Origin: a virus
Virus record (IMG/VR): IMGVR_UViG_3300009181_004240
Coordinates: 1-53,064 of that record
Reading direction: 5' to 3' (one strand)
Length of the DNA: 53,064 nucleotides
Position 1 is the stretch's first letter, and each line of letters starts with the position of its first letter. Below the pieces are notes generated by a model. It was not told the DNA's origin and ran no database searches. It saw nothing but the letters and a program-made list of their open reading frames with translations. Of the stretch, positions 31,342-39,099 are shown piece after piece. The position numbers and the translations under genes are program-made.

Positions 31342-31471
31342 AGTCAGGTGGCGGAATTGGTAGACGCTATGAATAAAGGTTAACATTAAAGATAACGCAG
31401 AGTAACCTCGAAAAACCCGGTGCAAGTCCTGCTCATAAGTTATCATACAGGTTCGAATCCTGTCCTGACTA
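31342..31471 (+). tRNA. 130-nt tRNA-Leu-like gene with inserted domain
   Basis: Acceptor AGTCAGG/CCTGACT, D-arm GCGGAATTGGTAGACGC and T-arm ACAGGTTCGAATCCTGT are intact and match the gene at 15,689. About 78 nt lie between D- and T-arms, against about 33 in a normal Leu tRNA. This part contains AGGTTA/TAACCT pairing, and TATGA can pair with either of two TCATA. No clear anticodon loop. It lies 6 nt after module 7's gene and could be co-transcribed. Confidence 0.5.
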
Positions 31472-31506
31472 CCCAAAACAAAGTTTAAAAAAAGTTCCTA
31501 AAAGAC

Positions 31507-31537
31507 TAGGATCCGAAGTGAAAAATGCTTATATTTA
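31507..31537 (+). promoter_or_regulatory. Class B promoter module 8
   Basis: TAGG at 31507, 19 nt, TATATTTA at 31530. Confidence 0.8.
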
Positions 31538-31562
31538 AGTATTAATTTAAATGATAGAGATT

Positions 31563-31718
31563 ATGACAAAAGGTTTTAAAGAGTTATTAGCATTAGCTAA
31601 AGCGGAGAGAGTTACGACAATTGATGAGTTAGAAAACCTAGTAGGTCAATGTGAAAATGAGATTACAGGTGCTGATGTGGATCAAGTTCGCCAAAAGTTA
31701 AAAATCAAATGGTGTTAA
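31563..31718 (+). CDS. Small helical protein (51 aa) in module 8
   Basis: MTKGFKELLALAKAERVTTI and on; helical and charged. Single-gene unit directly before the sigma gene. Confidence 0.68.
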   Translation: MTKGFKELLALAKAERVTTIDELENLVGQCENEITGADVDQVRQKLKIKWC

Positions 31719-31736
31719 AAAAAGATCCTAAAAGAT

Positions 31737-31767
31737 TAGGATCCTATTCAAATAAACCTTATATTTA
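31737..31767 (+). promoter_or_regulatory. Class B promoter module 9 (sigma factor)
   Basis: TAGG at 31737, 19 nt, TATATTTA at 31760. Its spacer (ATCCTATTCAAATAAACCT) departs from the common one, as does module 13. Confidence 0.75.
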
Positions 31768-31788
31768 ATAAATTAAAAAGTTATAAAG

Positions 31789-32529
31789 ATGGCAAAGAAA
31801 ATTCATGTAACCACAGGAGCAATTGTAACGGATGTAGCAAGCACATTGAGATATATCCAGGAAGTAAAAAAGGCGCCGTTGTTGTCTAAAGCTCAAGAGG
31901 TTGAATTAGCATTAGCAGGACAGTCTGGTAACCGAGATGCAGTAAACCAATTGGTTCAAAGCAATTTACGCTTTGTGTTGCAAGTAGCTAAACAATATCA
32001 GGGAATGGGTATCGGATTGGAGGACTTGATTGGATTTGGTAATATTGGATTGTTTGAAGCAGCTGAGAAGTTCGACACTAGCAGAGGGTTCAAGTTCATT
32101 ACCTTTGCTGTATGGTATATCCGCGCAGAAATCCAAAAAGCTTTGAATGATATGTCACGCACAGTGAGAGTACCATCTCATTTAACTAAGACAGCCGAAT
32201 ATTCAACTAAATCGATCTCTACTCCGGTTGGGGATGGCGACAATACAGAAACCTATGCGGATCGCTACTTAGCATCTGAATCTGGTAAATCCGCTCGCGA
32301 CACGGCTGATTTGAAATATGATGTTCAAAGAGCATTATCACAATTGAAACCTAAACAAAGAGAGGCTATCACTCGCTTTTATGGTATTGGCTTTGAATAT
32401 GAAATGTGTATGGATCAAATTGCTGAGGAATTGAATGTTACTGGCGAGAGAGCTAGACAATTGGTTCGCCAAGCAGAGAATGCATTGAAAGCATTGCCAG
32501 GAATTAAATTGTTAGAGCAGTATAAATAA
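31789..32529 (+). CDS. Sigma-70 family RNA polymerase sigma factor (phage-encoded)
   Basis: 246 residues. Region 1.2 LLSKAQEVELALAGQSG near 31-47; region 2 NLRFVLQVAKQYQGMGIGLE, DLIGFGNIGLFEAAEKFD and FKFITFAVWYIRAEIQKALN; region 3 SRTVRVPSHLTK; region 4 LKPKQREAITRFYGIG with helix-turn-helix DQIAEELNVTGERARQLVRQ. All core- and promoter-binding regions are present. It resembles the short primary sigma of Bacteroidota. It sits within the class B promoter array and is itself behind one, so it may recognise those promoters and control itself. Confidence 0.95.
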   Translation: MAKKIHVTTGAIVTDVASTLRYIQEVKKAPLLSKAQEVELALAGQSGNRDAVNQLVQSNLRFVLQVAKQYQGMGIGLEDLIGFGNIGLFEAAEKFDTSRGFKFITFAVWYIRAEIQKALNDMSRTVRVPSHLTKTAEYSTKSISTPVGDGDNTETYADRYLASESGKSARDTADLKYDVQRALSQLKPKQREAITRFYGIGFEYEMCMDQIAEELNVTGERARQLVRQAENALKALPGIKLLEQYK

Positions 32530-32552
32530 TTGAAACTTTTCTCGGAAAAGAT

Positions 32553-32583
32553 TAGGATCCGAAGTGAAAAATGCTTATCTTTA
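32553..32583 (+). promoter_or_regulatory. Class B promoter module 10
   Basis: TAGG at 32553, 19 nt, TATCTTTA at 32576; upstream hairpin CTTTTC-TCG-GAAAAG. Confidence 0.82.
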
Positions 32584-32615
32584 AGTATAGGAAGTTTAAT
32601 TAATAATTAAAGGTT

Positions 32616-32828
32616 ATGACAAAAAGAGAGAAAATGTTTCAGATTATCGGTCGCGCGGTTGTGACTTTAAAAGTTAAAGGTAATATGTCTGAGGATGCTG
32701 CTACCACTATTATTCTAGATGGCATGAAAGCACTACCAGCTGAGTCGGTTATGGATTTGTTTTTATTGCCGACGTTGTTAGAAAGCATTATTGAATTAGA
32801 GTTAAGTTTTATTAATCAAACTAAATAA
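32616..32828 (+). CDS. Hypothetical protein (70 aa) in module 10
   Basis: Helical, with hydrophobic C-terminal LFLLPTLLESIIELELSF. Unknown. Confidence 0.75.
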   Translation: MTKREKMFQIIGRAVVTLKVKGNMSEDAATTIILDGMKALPAESVMDLFLLPTLLESIIELELSFINQTK

Positions 32829-32833
32829 GAGAT

Positions 32834-32947
32834 ATGAAACCTTTTAAAAGAATTACGCCAGCAAAGAGCCAAGCTCAATTAGAAATGATCCGTTTACAGC
32901 AAACATTAGCCGGAGAGGCATTCGTTTACTCAATAATCTTTAATTAA
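32834..32947 (+). CDS. Small protein (37 aa)
   Basis: ATG in AGAGATATG context; MKPFKRITPAKSQAQLEMIR and on. Second gene of module 10. Confidence 0.55.
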   Translation: MKPFKRITPAKSQAQLEMIRLQQTLAGEAFVYSIIFN

Positions 32948-32965
32948 AAAAAGTTAACAAAAAGG

Positions 32966-32996
32966 TAGGATCCTAACCTAAAAATGCTTATCTTTA
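32966..32996 (+). promoter_or_regulatory. Class B promoter module 11
   Basis: TAGG at 32966, 19 nt, TATCTTTA at 32989. Confidence 0.8.
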
Positions 32997-33035
32997 AGTA
33001 TAGGAAATTTAATTAATAATTTAAAAAGAGAGATT

Positions 33036-33356
33036 ATGACAAAGGCACAAACATTAGCAGCATTGAAGAATCAATTAGATTCATTCTATTCATTACAGCA
33101 AGTAATTGCAATTATCGAAGGGATCGATCCGGAGCCGGAAACAAATGTGTTAACTGGGGAACTATGTGATACACTCATGGGATCCATTGAAAACTGCTTC
33201 GATCGTTGCGGTAGTGAGTTTATCGACTTACAGTCAGCGGAATTCGAATTGGGCTATGACGGCAAAACTATCGAGTTAAGCACAGTTGATTTGGATGTAA
33301 ATGAAATAATGCACAGCATCGGCCGAGTATTCGATCAACTTAAATCAGAAAAATAA
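33036..33356 (+). CDS. Acidic hypothetical protein (106 aa) in module 11
   Basis: Helical first half and acidic second half (ELGYDGKTIELSTVDLDV). Unknown; single-gene unit. Confidence 0.8.
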   Translation: MTKAQTLAALKNQLDSFYSLQQVIAIIEGIDPEPETNVLTGELCDTLMGSIENCFDRCGSEFIDLQSAEFELGYDGKTIELSTVDLDVNEIMHSIGRVFDQLKSEK

Positions 33357-33390
33357 GTTAAACTTTTTTTAAACAAAGTAGCAAAAAGAT

Positions 33391-33421
33391 TAGGATCCTA
33401 TATTAAAAATGCTTATCTTTA
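33391..33421 (+). promoter_or_regulatory. Class B promoter module 12 (AAA+ gene)
   Basis: TAGG at 33391, 19 nt, TATCTTTA at 33414. Confidence 0.8.
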
Positions 33422-33466
33422 TATATAGGAAGTAAGAGATATAGTTTAATTTAAAAAAGAGAGATT

Positions 33467-34405
33467 ATGAATGTATTCGAAGCAGTAAGAGTAAATGGGA
33501 AATTAGTAGCAAAAAACATCAGCACAGGTGAAATTGCTCAAGCAGGTTTGATCCGCGATGTTCAATTGAGAAGTGCAGAATCGAATAACGAGAAATTGAT
33601 CGTTACCGGTACTGGCAGAGTTCAAAGAGTTGCTAACACTAATGCACCTACTCATTCCGGTCCGGCTAAGATGTCATTCTTATCAATAGTTGAATCGAGA
33701 GATCCACAGGTAATGTTCTCTAATTTAGAGCGCTTAACTAAAATGGTAGGTAAAGGGATCCAACCATCATTAGTGTTAACGGGCATGGCAGGAGTAGGTA
33801 AGACTCACCTAGTAAAAGAAACTCTTAAAGGTTTAGGTTTAAGAGAGTCATATGACTTTGAGCACTTCAAAGGCAAAGCTACCGCTGCCGGATTGTTTAT
33901 TACACTTTATCAAAACTCTGACAAGATTATTGTGTTAGATGATTGTGACTCTGTATTCAAAGACGATGATGCTGTGAATATATTGAAAGCAGCATTAGAC
34001 AGCTATGACACTAGAAAGATCTCTTATATCTCTACTAAGCCTCTTAAAGATGAATTTGGCGAACCGATACCAGCACACTTTGAGTTCACAGGTAAAATCA
34101 TCTTTATCTCTAATATTCACCAAAGCAAATTAGATAGTGCAATTCGCAGTAGATCTTTTGTAGCTGATATCACAATGAATACTCAGCAAATGTTTCAAAG
34201 AATGACTCAGCTATTAGAGACAATGGAGCCTCGCATACCGTTAGCGGCTAAGAAACAAGCATTAGAGATAATGAAAGAGTTAGATGCTAAATATGGCGGA
34301 GTAGACATTAACTTGAGATCATTTATTAAAGCAGCAAGAATATGTGCAATGGGCTTTGATGATCCGACAATGTTAGTAGCAGAGCAAATCATCTCAGCAT
34401 CATAG
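33467..34405 (+). CDS. AAA+ ATPase (second)
   Basis: 312 residues. Walker A GMAGVGKTH near 104-112, Walker B IIVLDDCDSVF, sensor-1-like IIFISNIH and arginine-finger region AIRSRSFVADI. The N-terminus (VRVNGKLVAKNISTGEIAQA) resembles that of the AAA+ protein at 0.7 kb. T4-like phages carry similar ATPases of unknown role; replication or DNA remodelling is possible. A terminator follows. Confidence 0.9.
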   Translation: MNVFEAVRVNGKLVAKNISTGEIAQAGLIRDVQLRSAESNNEKLIVTGTGRVQRVANTNAPTHSGPAKMSFLSIVESRDPQVMFSNLERLTKMVGKGIQPSLVLTGMAGVGKTHLVKETLKGLGLRESYDFEHFKGKATAAGLFITLYQNSDKIIVLDDCDSVFKDDDAVNILKAALDSYDTRKISYISTKPLKDEFGEPIPAHFEFTGKIIFISNIHQSKLDSAIRSRSFVADITMNTQQMFQRMTQLLETMEPRIPLAAKKQALEIMKELDAKYGGVDINLRSFIKAARICAMGFDDPTMLVAEQIISAS

Positions 34406-34446
34406 ACATTACCACCACCTAATAGCAAAGCAGCAAGACGCTTAAT

Positions 34447-34477
34447 AAGCCCACGGGATCCAAAAGGTCCCGGCTTT
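34447..34477 (+). terminator. Terminator after second AAA+ gene
   Basis: AAGCC...GGGATCC pairs with GGTCCC...GGCTT around AAAA; the T-run is short (TTT). Confidence 0.65.
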
Positions 34478-34515
34478 GCATTGTAAAAAAAGATTAAACA
34501 AAGTTAACAAAAGAC

Positions 34516-34546
34516 TAGGATCCGAACCAAATAAACCTTATCTTTA
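34516..34546 (+). promoter_or_regulatory. Class B promoter module 13
   Basis: TAGG at 34516, 19 nt, TATCTTTA at 34539. Spacer ends AAATAAACCT as in module 9. Confidence 0.8.
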
Positions 34547-34588
34547 TATATAGGAAGTAAGAGATATATTAATTTAATAACAAGAGAG

Positions 34589-34837
34589 ATGAGAGTAGCA
34601 ATGAAAACCCGAGTGACAAAACAAGCAATGATCCAATTGATCATCACAGAAGAGCTTAATGCATGGAACAGCTTAATGTTCGACATATGGTACTATGGAG
34701 ATGACAGCAGAGAGGCATATGGATCTCGCAATGCATGGAGCGTGTTATCGATAACCTTACACAATATAGGTGTATCAGAATACCAGGGAGTGAAGCGTCG
34801 CAACATGATAGACATACCTCGTCCGGTAATAGGGTAG
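34589..34837 (+). CDS. Hypothetical protein (82 aa) in module 13
   Basis: Last gene of the array. Basic; contains LIITEELNAWNSLMFDIWYY. Unknown. Confidence 0.75.
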   Translation: MRVAMKTRVTKQAMIQLIITEELNAWNSLMFDIWYYGDDSREAYGSRNAWSVLSITLHNIGVSEYQGVKRRNMIDIPRPVIG

Positions 34838-35213
34838 CATAACGTATATAGGGTATATAGGGGTGGGGATAGACCCCCCTATTGTACTGGGGTAGGGTGG
34901 GGGTGTATTTAGGGGTCATATAGGGGTCATATAGGGGGGGTGGGGAGGGTTTCATTAACACCCCGTTTACCCACCCCTGGCTGATGAAGGTTATATAGAT
35001 TTTCACCGCACGGGTAATTTTTTTGCTATATAGGTGCTCTTTATTAGGATATGGTACCCATATAAAACATTCCTCCCCTTATATGCCTTTATATCCTGCT
35101 TTATATACAATATCACACGATATACCCTATATTTTTATTCACATCGTTTATATCGGTATAAAGGTATTGTCTTTATTACTGGATAATATTTATAATAAAA
35201 ATGAGTATATAGC
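34838..35213. other. G-rich non-coding spacer
   Basis: No gene seen. 34,848-34,950 is very G-rich on the plus strand, with repeated TATAGGGG and a tandem AGGGGTCATAT at 34,911 and 34,922 followed by a seven-G run, so G-quadruplexes are possible. 35,030-35,200 is rich in TATA. It separates the promoter-module array from the virion-type genes. Confidence 0.7.
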
Positions 35214-35363
35214 ATGAAACGAATCGTATACATAATCGGCGTCGCAGCACTAGTGTCTGCATGTGCTTCGCAACCTAGTGGACATTGTGATGCTTACGGA
35301 CTAAATCAAACTGAGGCGCAACAAGATGTAGTGTCTTCAATTAATAATGATAATGATATATAA
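35214..35363 (+). CDS. Small lipoprotein (49 aa)
   Basis: Signal peptide with lipobox LVSAC. The mature part SGHCDAYGLNQTE resembles a short lipoprotein I associate with Bacteroidota genomes, so it may be host-derived. Function unknown. Confidence 0.7.
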   Translation: MKRIVYIIGVAALVSACASQPSGHCDAYGLNQTEAQQDVVSSINNDNDI

Positions 35364-35426
35364 AGTTAAGGCTGTGAATTGTTTCCAGCTTCAGCGGAAA
35401 CGAAAATAACAACAACGAGGAACCCC

Positions 35427-35726
35427 ATGATACGATTAAAATCCATGTTAACGGAACAACAGGAAACACCAACGCAACTCATGTTGCAACGCCAAGCTAT
35501 AATGCAAGATGCGTTAGCCAAATTAACTGCCTTAGAACCAATGCGTGATTTTGATGTAGATGAAACGGTTTCATCTGTTGATAATGCGGTAGCAGCTGCA
35601 TACATTGCGTATTGTGGCAACATGCAATCGCATATGAAAACGTCTACCGAACCATTAATGGATCTTCCATGGGGAACTGAGATTGTTAACATGATTGCAC
35701 GAATCAAACAAGATGTTAATTATTAA
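35427..35726 (+). CDS. Small protein with capsid-targeting peptide (99 aa)
   Basis: Start ATG 35427 chosen because it gives MIRLKSMLTE, the shared N-terminal peptide. Predicted cleavage after E10. The mature part is helical (LMLQRQAIMQDALAKLTALE). Probably an internal head protein. Confidence 0.82.
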   Translation: MIRLKSMLTEQQETPTQLMLQRQAIMQDALAKLTALEPMRDFDVDETVSSVDNAVAAAYIAYCGNMQSHMKTSTEPLMDLPWGTEIVNMIARIKQDVNY

Positions 35727-35740
35727 CACGAGAACACAAC

Positions 35741-36514
35741 ATGATTAAATTAAAGACCCTGTTAATGGAGTGGCACGATACCGACCCGGCCCACGTAAAG
35801 TATTGGATCATGAAACATGTACCTGCTATAGCAGCGAAACTAGGTGAACAGATTGATAAGAAATTAGGTGGCGGAATGAACGGCGTTGCTTTTCTTCTTA
35901 AGAGTGGTAAGGTATTAAAGATTACTGGCGACAAACAAGAAGTCGCAGCTGCATCTAGATATCGTACTAAACTTAATGTTCCGCATCTCGTATCCGTATA
36001 TGATGTGCGCAAATTAGAAGGAGACATTGTTGATCCAACCTCACCTGACTATGCAACATTTAAAACTAGTTGGGATCGTAGTCGACAATTTTATGTTATT
36101 ATAATGGACTATGTAACTCCATTTGATAATCACGAACAACAAGTATGGCGAGAAATTAGTGACGATTATTTAAGTCCGCGTTTCAGTGATGAAATCACGC
36201 GTGAAGAATTAGAAAGCTTCATTGATGAACACCAAAATCTAACATTACCAGAAAGATGGATTGATACCATGATCACACAACGACAATCCGTATTAGCAGC
36301 GTTTCGACGAAACCAAGTATTCACACAAGAAGCACATGGAGAAAATATGGGTTGGAGTCGCCATGGGAAATTGGTACATTTTGATTGGTGGATGGTTGAT
36401 CAAACTCAAACGTCGGACCAATGGACCCGTTTCCAAGATAAACCTCGTCGTTTAAATAAGCCGATTCAATATGATGCATCGGGTATCGACACGCCTAATG
36501 ATCCGACCATGTAA
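35741..36514 (+). CDS. Kinase-like protein with capsid-targeting peptide
   Basis: 257 residues. N-terminus MIKLKTLLME is the shared targeting peptide. The rest resembles a small protein-kinase/aminoglycoside-kinase fold: glycine-loop GGGMNGVAF, the strand Lys in KVLKITG, hinge-like VIIMDYVTPF, and a catalytic-like EAHGENMGW followed by LVHFDWW. The usual catalytic Asp is replaced by Glu (E five residues before N), so activity is uncertain. Paralogue at 39.1 kb. Likely injected and acting on host proteins or small molecules (inference). Confidence 0.78.
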   Translation: MIKLKTLLMEWHDTDPAHVKYWIMKHVPAIAAKLGEQIDKKLGGGMNGVAFLLKSGKVLKITGDKQEVAAASRYRTKLNVPHLVSVYDVRKLEGDIVDPTSPDYATFKTSWDRSRQFYVIIMDYVTPFDNHEQQVWREISDDYLSPRFSDEITREELESFIDEHQNLTLPERWIDTMITQRQSVLAAFRRNQVFTQEAHGENMGWSRHGKLVHFDWWMVDQTQTSDQWTRFQDKPRRLNKPIQYDASGIDTPNDPTM

Positions 36515-36526
36515 CCGACACTGTGT

Positions 36527-36549
36527 AAAGGGCTTATTAGCCCTTTTTT
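36527..36549 (+). terminator. Terminator after kinase-like gene
   Basis: AAAGGGCT-TATT-AGCCCTTTTTT. Confidence 0.88.
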
Positions 36550-36569
36550 ACTGGACATAGGTTGCTGTA

Positions 36570-36598
36570 AGTACGGCCCTGCGCAGAAAGGGCGTACT
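36570..36598. other. Hairpin of unknown role
   Basis: AGTACGGCCCT pairs with AGGGCGTACT (one bulge). No T-run, so it is not a plain terminator. Confidence 0.5.
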
Positions 36599-36654
36599 AG
36601 CGTTCTTTATTTTAAAATTAATTTAATTTTTTATAAACTTTCCGCGGAAATCAT

Positions 36655-36685
36655 TTGGTATATTGGAATATTATTCTTATATTTA
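36655..36685 (+). promoter_or_regulatory. Class A promoter
   Basis: TTGG at 36655, 19 nt, TATATTTA at 36678, followed by AGTATAG as in class B. Confidence 0.75.
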
Positions 36686-36707
36686 AGTATAGATAAATGA
36701 TAAGGAT

Positions 36708-36965
36708 ATGAGTAAAGGTAGTAACGCAGCACAATTATCAACCGCGAGGCAACTTGCTTTGTTATATGGTTGGCCCGGTGGTTCGACCACAGGTGATCCT
36801 AGAAATGCAAAAACAGGTACATTCTCAGGATATTTTAGAGATGGCCATCTTGCTTGGCGTGGTAGGTTTGATGTAGGAATACAAGTTGGTTTATGGGAAT
36901 ATTATGTATATCCAATAAGAAATTCGGAACCAGAAATTATTAATGAGTTTTATTGTAATCTTTAA
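36708..36965 (+). CDS. MORN-like small protein (85 aa)
   Basis: The segment GYFRDGHLAWRGRFDVGIQ continuing VGLWEYY resembles one MORN-type repeat. Polar N-terminus. Unknown role. Confidence 0.75.
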   Translation: MSKGSNAAQLSTARQLALLYGWPGGSTTGDPRNAKTGTFSGYFRDGHLAWRGRFDVGIQVGLWEYYVYPIRNSEPEIINEFYCNL

Positions 36966-36975
36966 ATTTTAAATT

Positions 36976-37749
36976 ATGTTAGTTCGTTTGTTCAAAGATA
37001 TGCCGTTATTCGTATATGACACTATTAGCGAAGGATTCGTATCACAAAGTGCATGGGGCAATACACCAACCGGTATTCCAAATGATTATGTTATTCGTTA
37101 CTTAAAAAATAGATATACAAACAAAGAGCGTTTTATTGCTGGATTTGTAAATCCAATATTAAACTTAGTTAATGAATGTGCTGCTCCAGATCGTTTAGTT
37201 AAATTAGTAAATACACTGAATATGTTTGCTACGCAGTATGATTCGGTTAAGCCATGGTCATATGCAGAAGCATTCCAGATTGGAAGTTTAGATTTTAAAT
37301 CTATGGTATTCGGCAGTATCCGTGTTCCTGAAATGATTGCAGAATTAGGTCATACAAGAATTGCCACAGCAGGACGTCCTGTGAAACACAAACAATATTC
37401 TAAATCCGGAGAGTTTCTAGGATACAAAGAATATGATGTTATTTTTGAAACGCACCGTGTTGATGGATCCAAATTAGGATTGCGTGAATCTGTGTATGCA
37501 GTTAAGTGTTGGTGTACTACTACTAATAATGAACATTGGTTGTGGATAGACGAACAATACAAGTCAGATCCATTGGAGGCAATTGCTCATACATTTTTTA
37601 TACATGAAAATTTAATTCCACATATTAAAGAATTAAAACGTCAAGGCGATGTTTTATTAGTAGAATTAACTTCAGAGGTGGAACCACGTGGTAACATGGT
37701 GTCTTTAAATAAAGATCAATACTTTGAATTATTAACGGCACAAAGTTAA
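36976..37749 (+). CDS. Hypothetical protein (257 aa)
   Basis: Alpha/beta protein; includes GIPNDYVIRYLKNRYTNKER, VYAVKCWCTTTNNEHWLWID and TFFIHENLIPHIKELKRQG. No family recognised. Ten nt after the MORN-like gene, so co-transcribed. Confidence 0.82.
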   Translation: MLVRLFKDMPLFVYDTISEGFVSQSAWGNTPTGIPNDYVIRYLKNRYTNKERFIAGFVNPILNLVNECAAPDRLVKLVNTLNMFATQYDSVKPWSYAEAFQIGSLDFKSMVFGSIRVPEMIAELGHTRIATAGRPVKHKQYSKSGEFLGYKEYDVIFETHRVDGSKLGLRESVYAVKCWCTTTNNEHWLWIDEQYKSDPLEAIAHTFFIHENLIPHIKELKRQGDVLLVELTSEVEPRGNMVSLNKDQYFELLTAQS

Positions 37750-37757
37750 TAATTAGG

Positions 37758-37788
37758 TTGGTTAATTGAAAAAGTTTTATTATATTTA
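37758..37788 (+). promoter_or_regulatory. Class A promoter
   Basis: TTGG at 37758, 19 nt, TATATTTA at 37781; gene at 37814. Confidence 0.72.
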
Positions 37789-37813
37789 TTAAGTAATTTA
37801 AAATCCAAATCAT

Positions 37814-38044
37814 ATGCAAGTAGTTGTTTTAGAACCAAGCACAAACACACACCGTTTAGAATCAGAATCTGTTGAGGTAACAGACTTAGGACATGGTATC
37901 CTAAAAGTGAAAACTTCTAAACAAGGAGGTATCGTTACTCACGGTGAGCATGGTACATTAGTAACAGAATCTGAGAATGTTATTAAGTATGTACAGCAAG
38001 AGTTAAATCCGATTACAAAAAAGATGCAGAATGCATTTGATTAA
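37814..38044 (+). CDS. Hypothetical beta-rich protein (76 aa)
   Basis: VVVLEPSTNTHRLESESVEV, then GILKVKTSKQGGIVTHGEHG. Own promoter and own terminator. Unknown. Confidence 0.8.
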   Translation: MQVVVLEPSTNTHRLESESVEVTDLGHGILKVKTSKQGGIVTHGEHGTLVTESENVIKYVQQELNPITKKMQNAFD

Positions 38045-38064
38045 TTAGATTTAATCACATTATA

Positions 38065-38087
38065 AAAGCCCCACAAGGGCTTTTTTT
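38065..38087 (+). terminator. Terminator
   Basis: AAAGCCC-CACAA-GGGCTTTTTTT. Confidence 0.9.
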
Positions 38088-38122
38088 ACTGTTTGATATT
38101 TATATAAAAGGAACAGAATACG

Positions 38123-39097
38123 ATGATTAAACTTAAAAATATCCTAAGTGAAGGTTTTGCTTGGGAACGTAAAGAAGGTAAGGGGTTACCTACGATGGCT
38201 GAAGTTCAAGCAGAATATAATGCTAAACAATTAAAAGAATATTCAGGAGATATATTTGATGAGATCGCTGATGAGTTAGGGATTTCAGCTGATGCTTTTG
38301 ATAATGCTTTAAATTCTTCGAAGGCTGAGTTAGATATTATTGAAAAAATATATATGAGCGATAGTTATACACGCACAGAATCATTAAGCATGATTGCTGA
38401 TATGTTAGATATTGATATCAATGAAGCAGTTAGCCAAGAAGAAGCTGATAAGAGATGGAATGATCCTATTCAAATGGGAATGCGTAATATATCTAAACCT
38501 GCAACATCGAACTCTACAAAAGCTCCTAGCAATTTTTATCGTGAAAAATTAACAGCATTAAAAGCACAACGTAAACAAATTGAATTTGATATGGAACAAG
38601 AAGCTGAACCAGAAGGTGGGCCAATTGCTGAATATTATGGAGAAGCATTACAGAGTGTAGATGATCAAATTAATGCTATCATGCAAAAAATGGGTACGAA
38701 TGAATCTATCGAAGAAGCTCAAGAAGCTAGAGGCGAAGATGGTCGTACGGAAACTATTAGTGCAAAAAGAGCAGCTGCTGAATTAAAGCAATATATTAAA
38801 GGTAAACGTAGTGACGGTATGGGTGCATATACTTCTACTATATATGGTATTAATGATGCTGGTAAAAAAGTTAAAATAACATCACAAGATCAATTATCAA
38901 AATTTAAAACATTTGGTTTAACTGATAAAGATGAGCCAGCTAATGCTAATGAGAAGCCAGATTATATTGATGCTGATAATGATGGGAATGAGGATGAATC
39001 TATGAAAGATGCTTTTAAAGATAAAAACGAAAATATAAATGAATCATTTGTCGGCCGTTTGAAAAAGAATTTTATTGGCGGCGCTGTAAGAAAGTAA
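38123..39097 (+). CDS. Virion-type protein with capsid-targeting peptide (324 aa)
   Basis: N-terminus MIKLKNILSE then GFAWER. Mostly helical and acidic. An EF-hand-like calcium loop, DADNDGNEDE, occurs near residue 289. The C-terminal tail is basic (RLKKNFIGGAVRK). Further LxE/INE sites occur inside. Probably a packaged or scaffold-type protein. Confidence 0.82.
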   Translation: MIKLKNILSEGFAWERKEGKGLPTMAEVQAEYNAKQLKEYSGDIFDEIADELGISADAFDNALNSSKAELDIIEKIYMSDSYTRTESLSMIADMLDIDINEAVSQEEADKRWNDPIQMGMRNISKPATSNSTKAPSNFYREKLTALKAQRKQIEFDMEQEAEPEGGPIAEYYGEALQSVDDQINAIMQKMGTNESIEEAQEARGEDGRTETISAKRAAAELKQYIKGKRSDGMGAYTSTIYGINDAGKKVKITSQDQLSKFKTFGLTDKDEPANANEKPDYIDADNDGNEDESMKDAFKDKNENINESFVGRLKKNFIGGAVRK

Positions 39098-39099
39098 TT

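Noticed and set aside
27791-34560. Integron-type cassette array
   Set aside because: The shared sequence is a promoter upstream of each gene, not an attC-like recombination site downstream, and no integrase is seen in the window.
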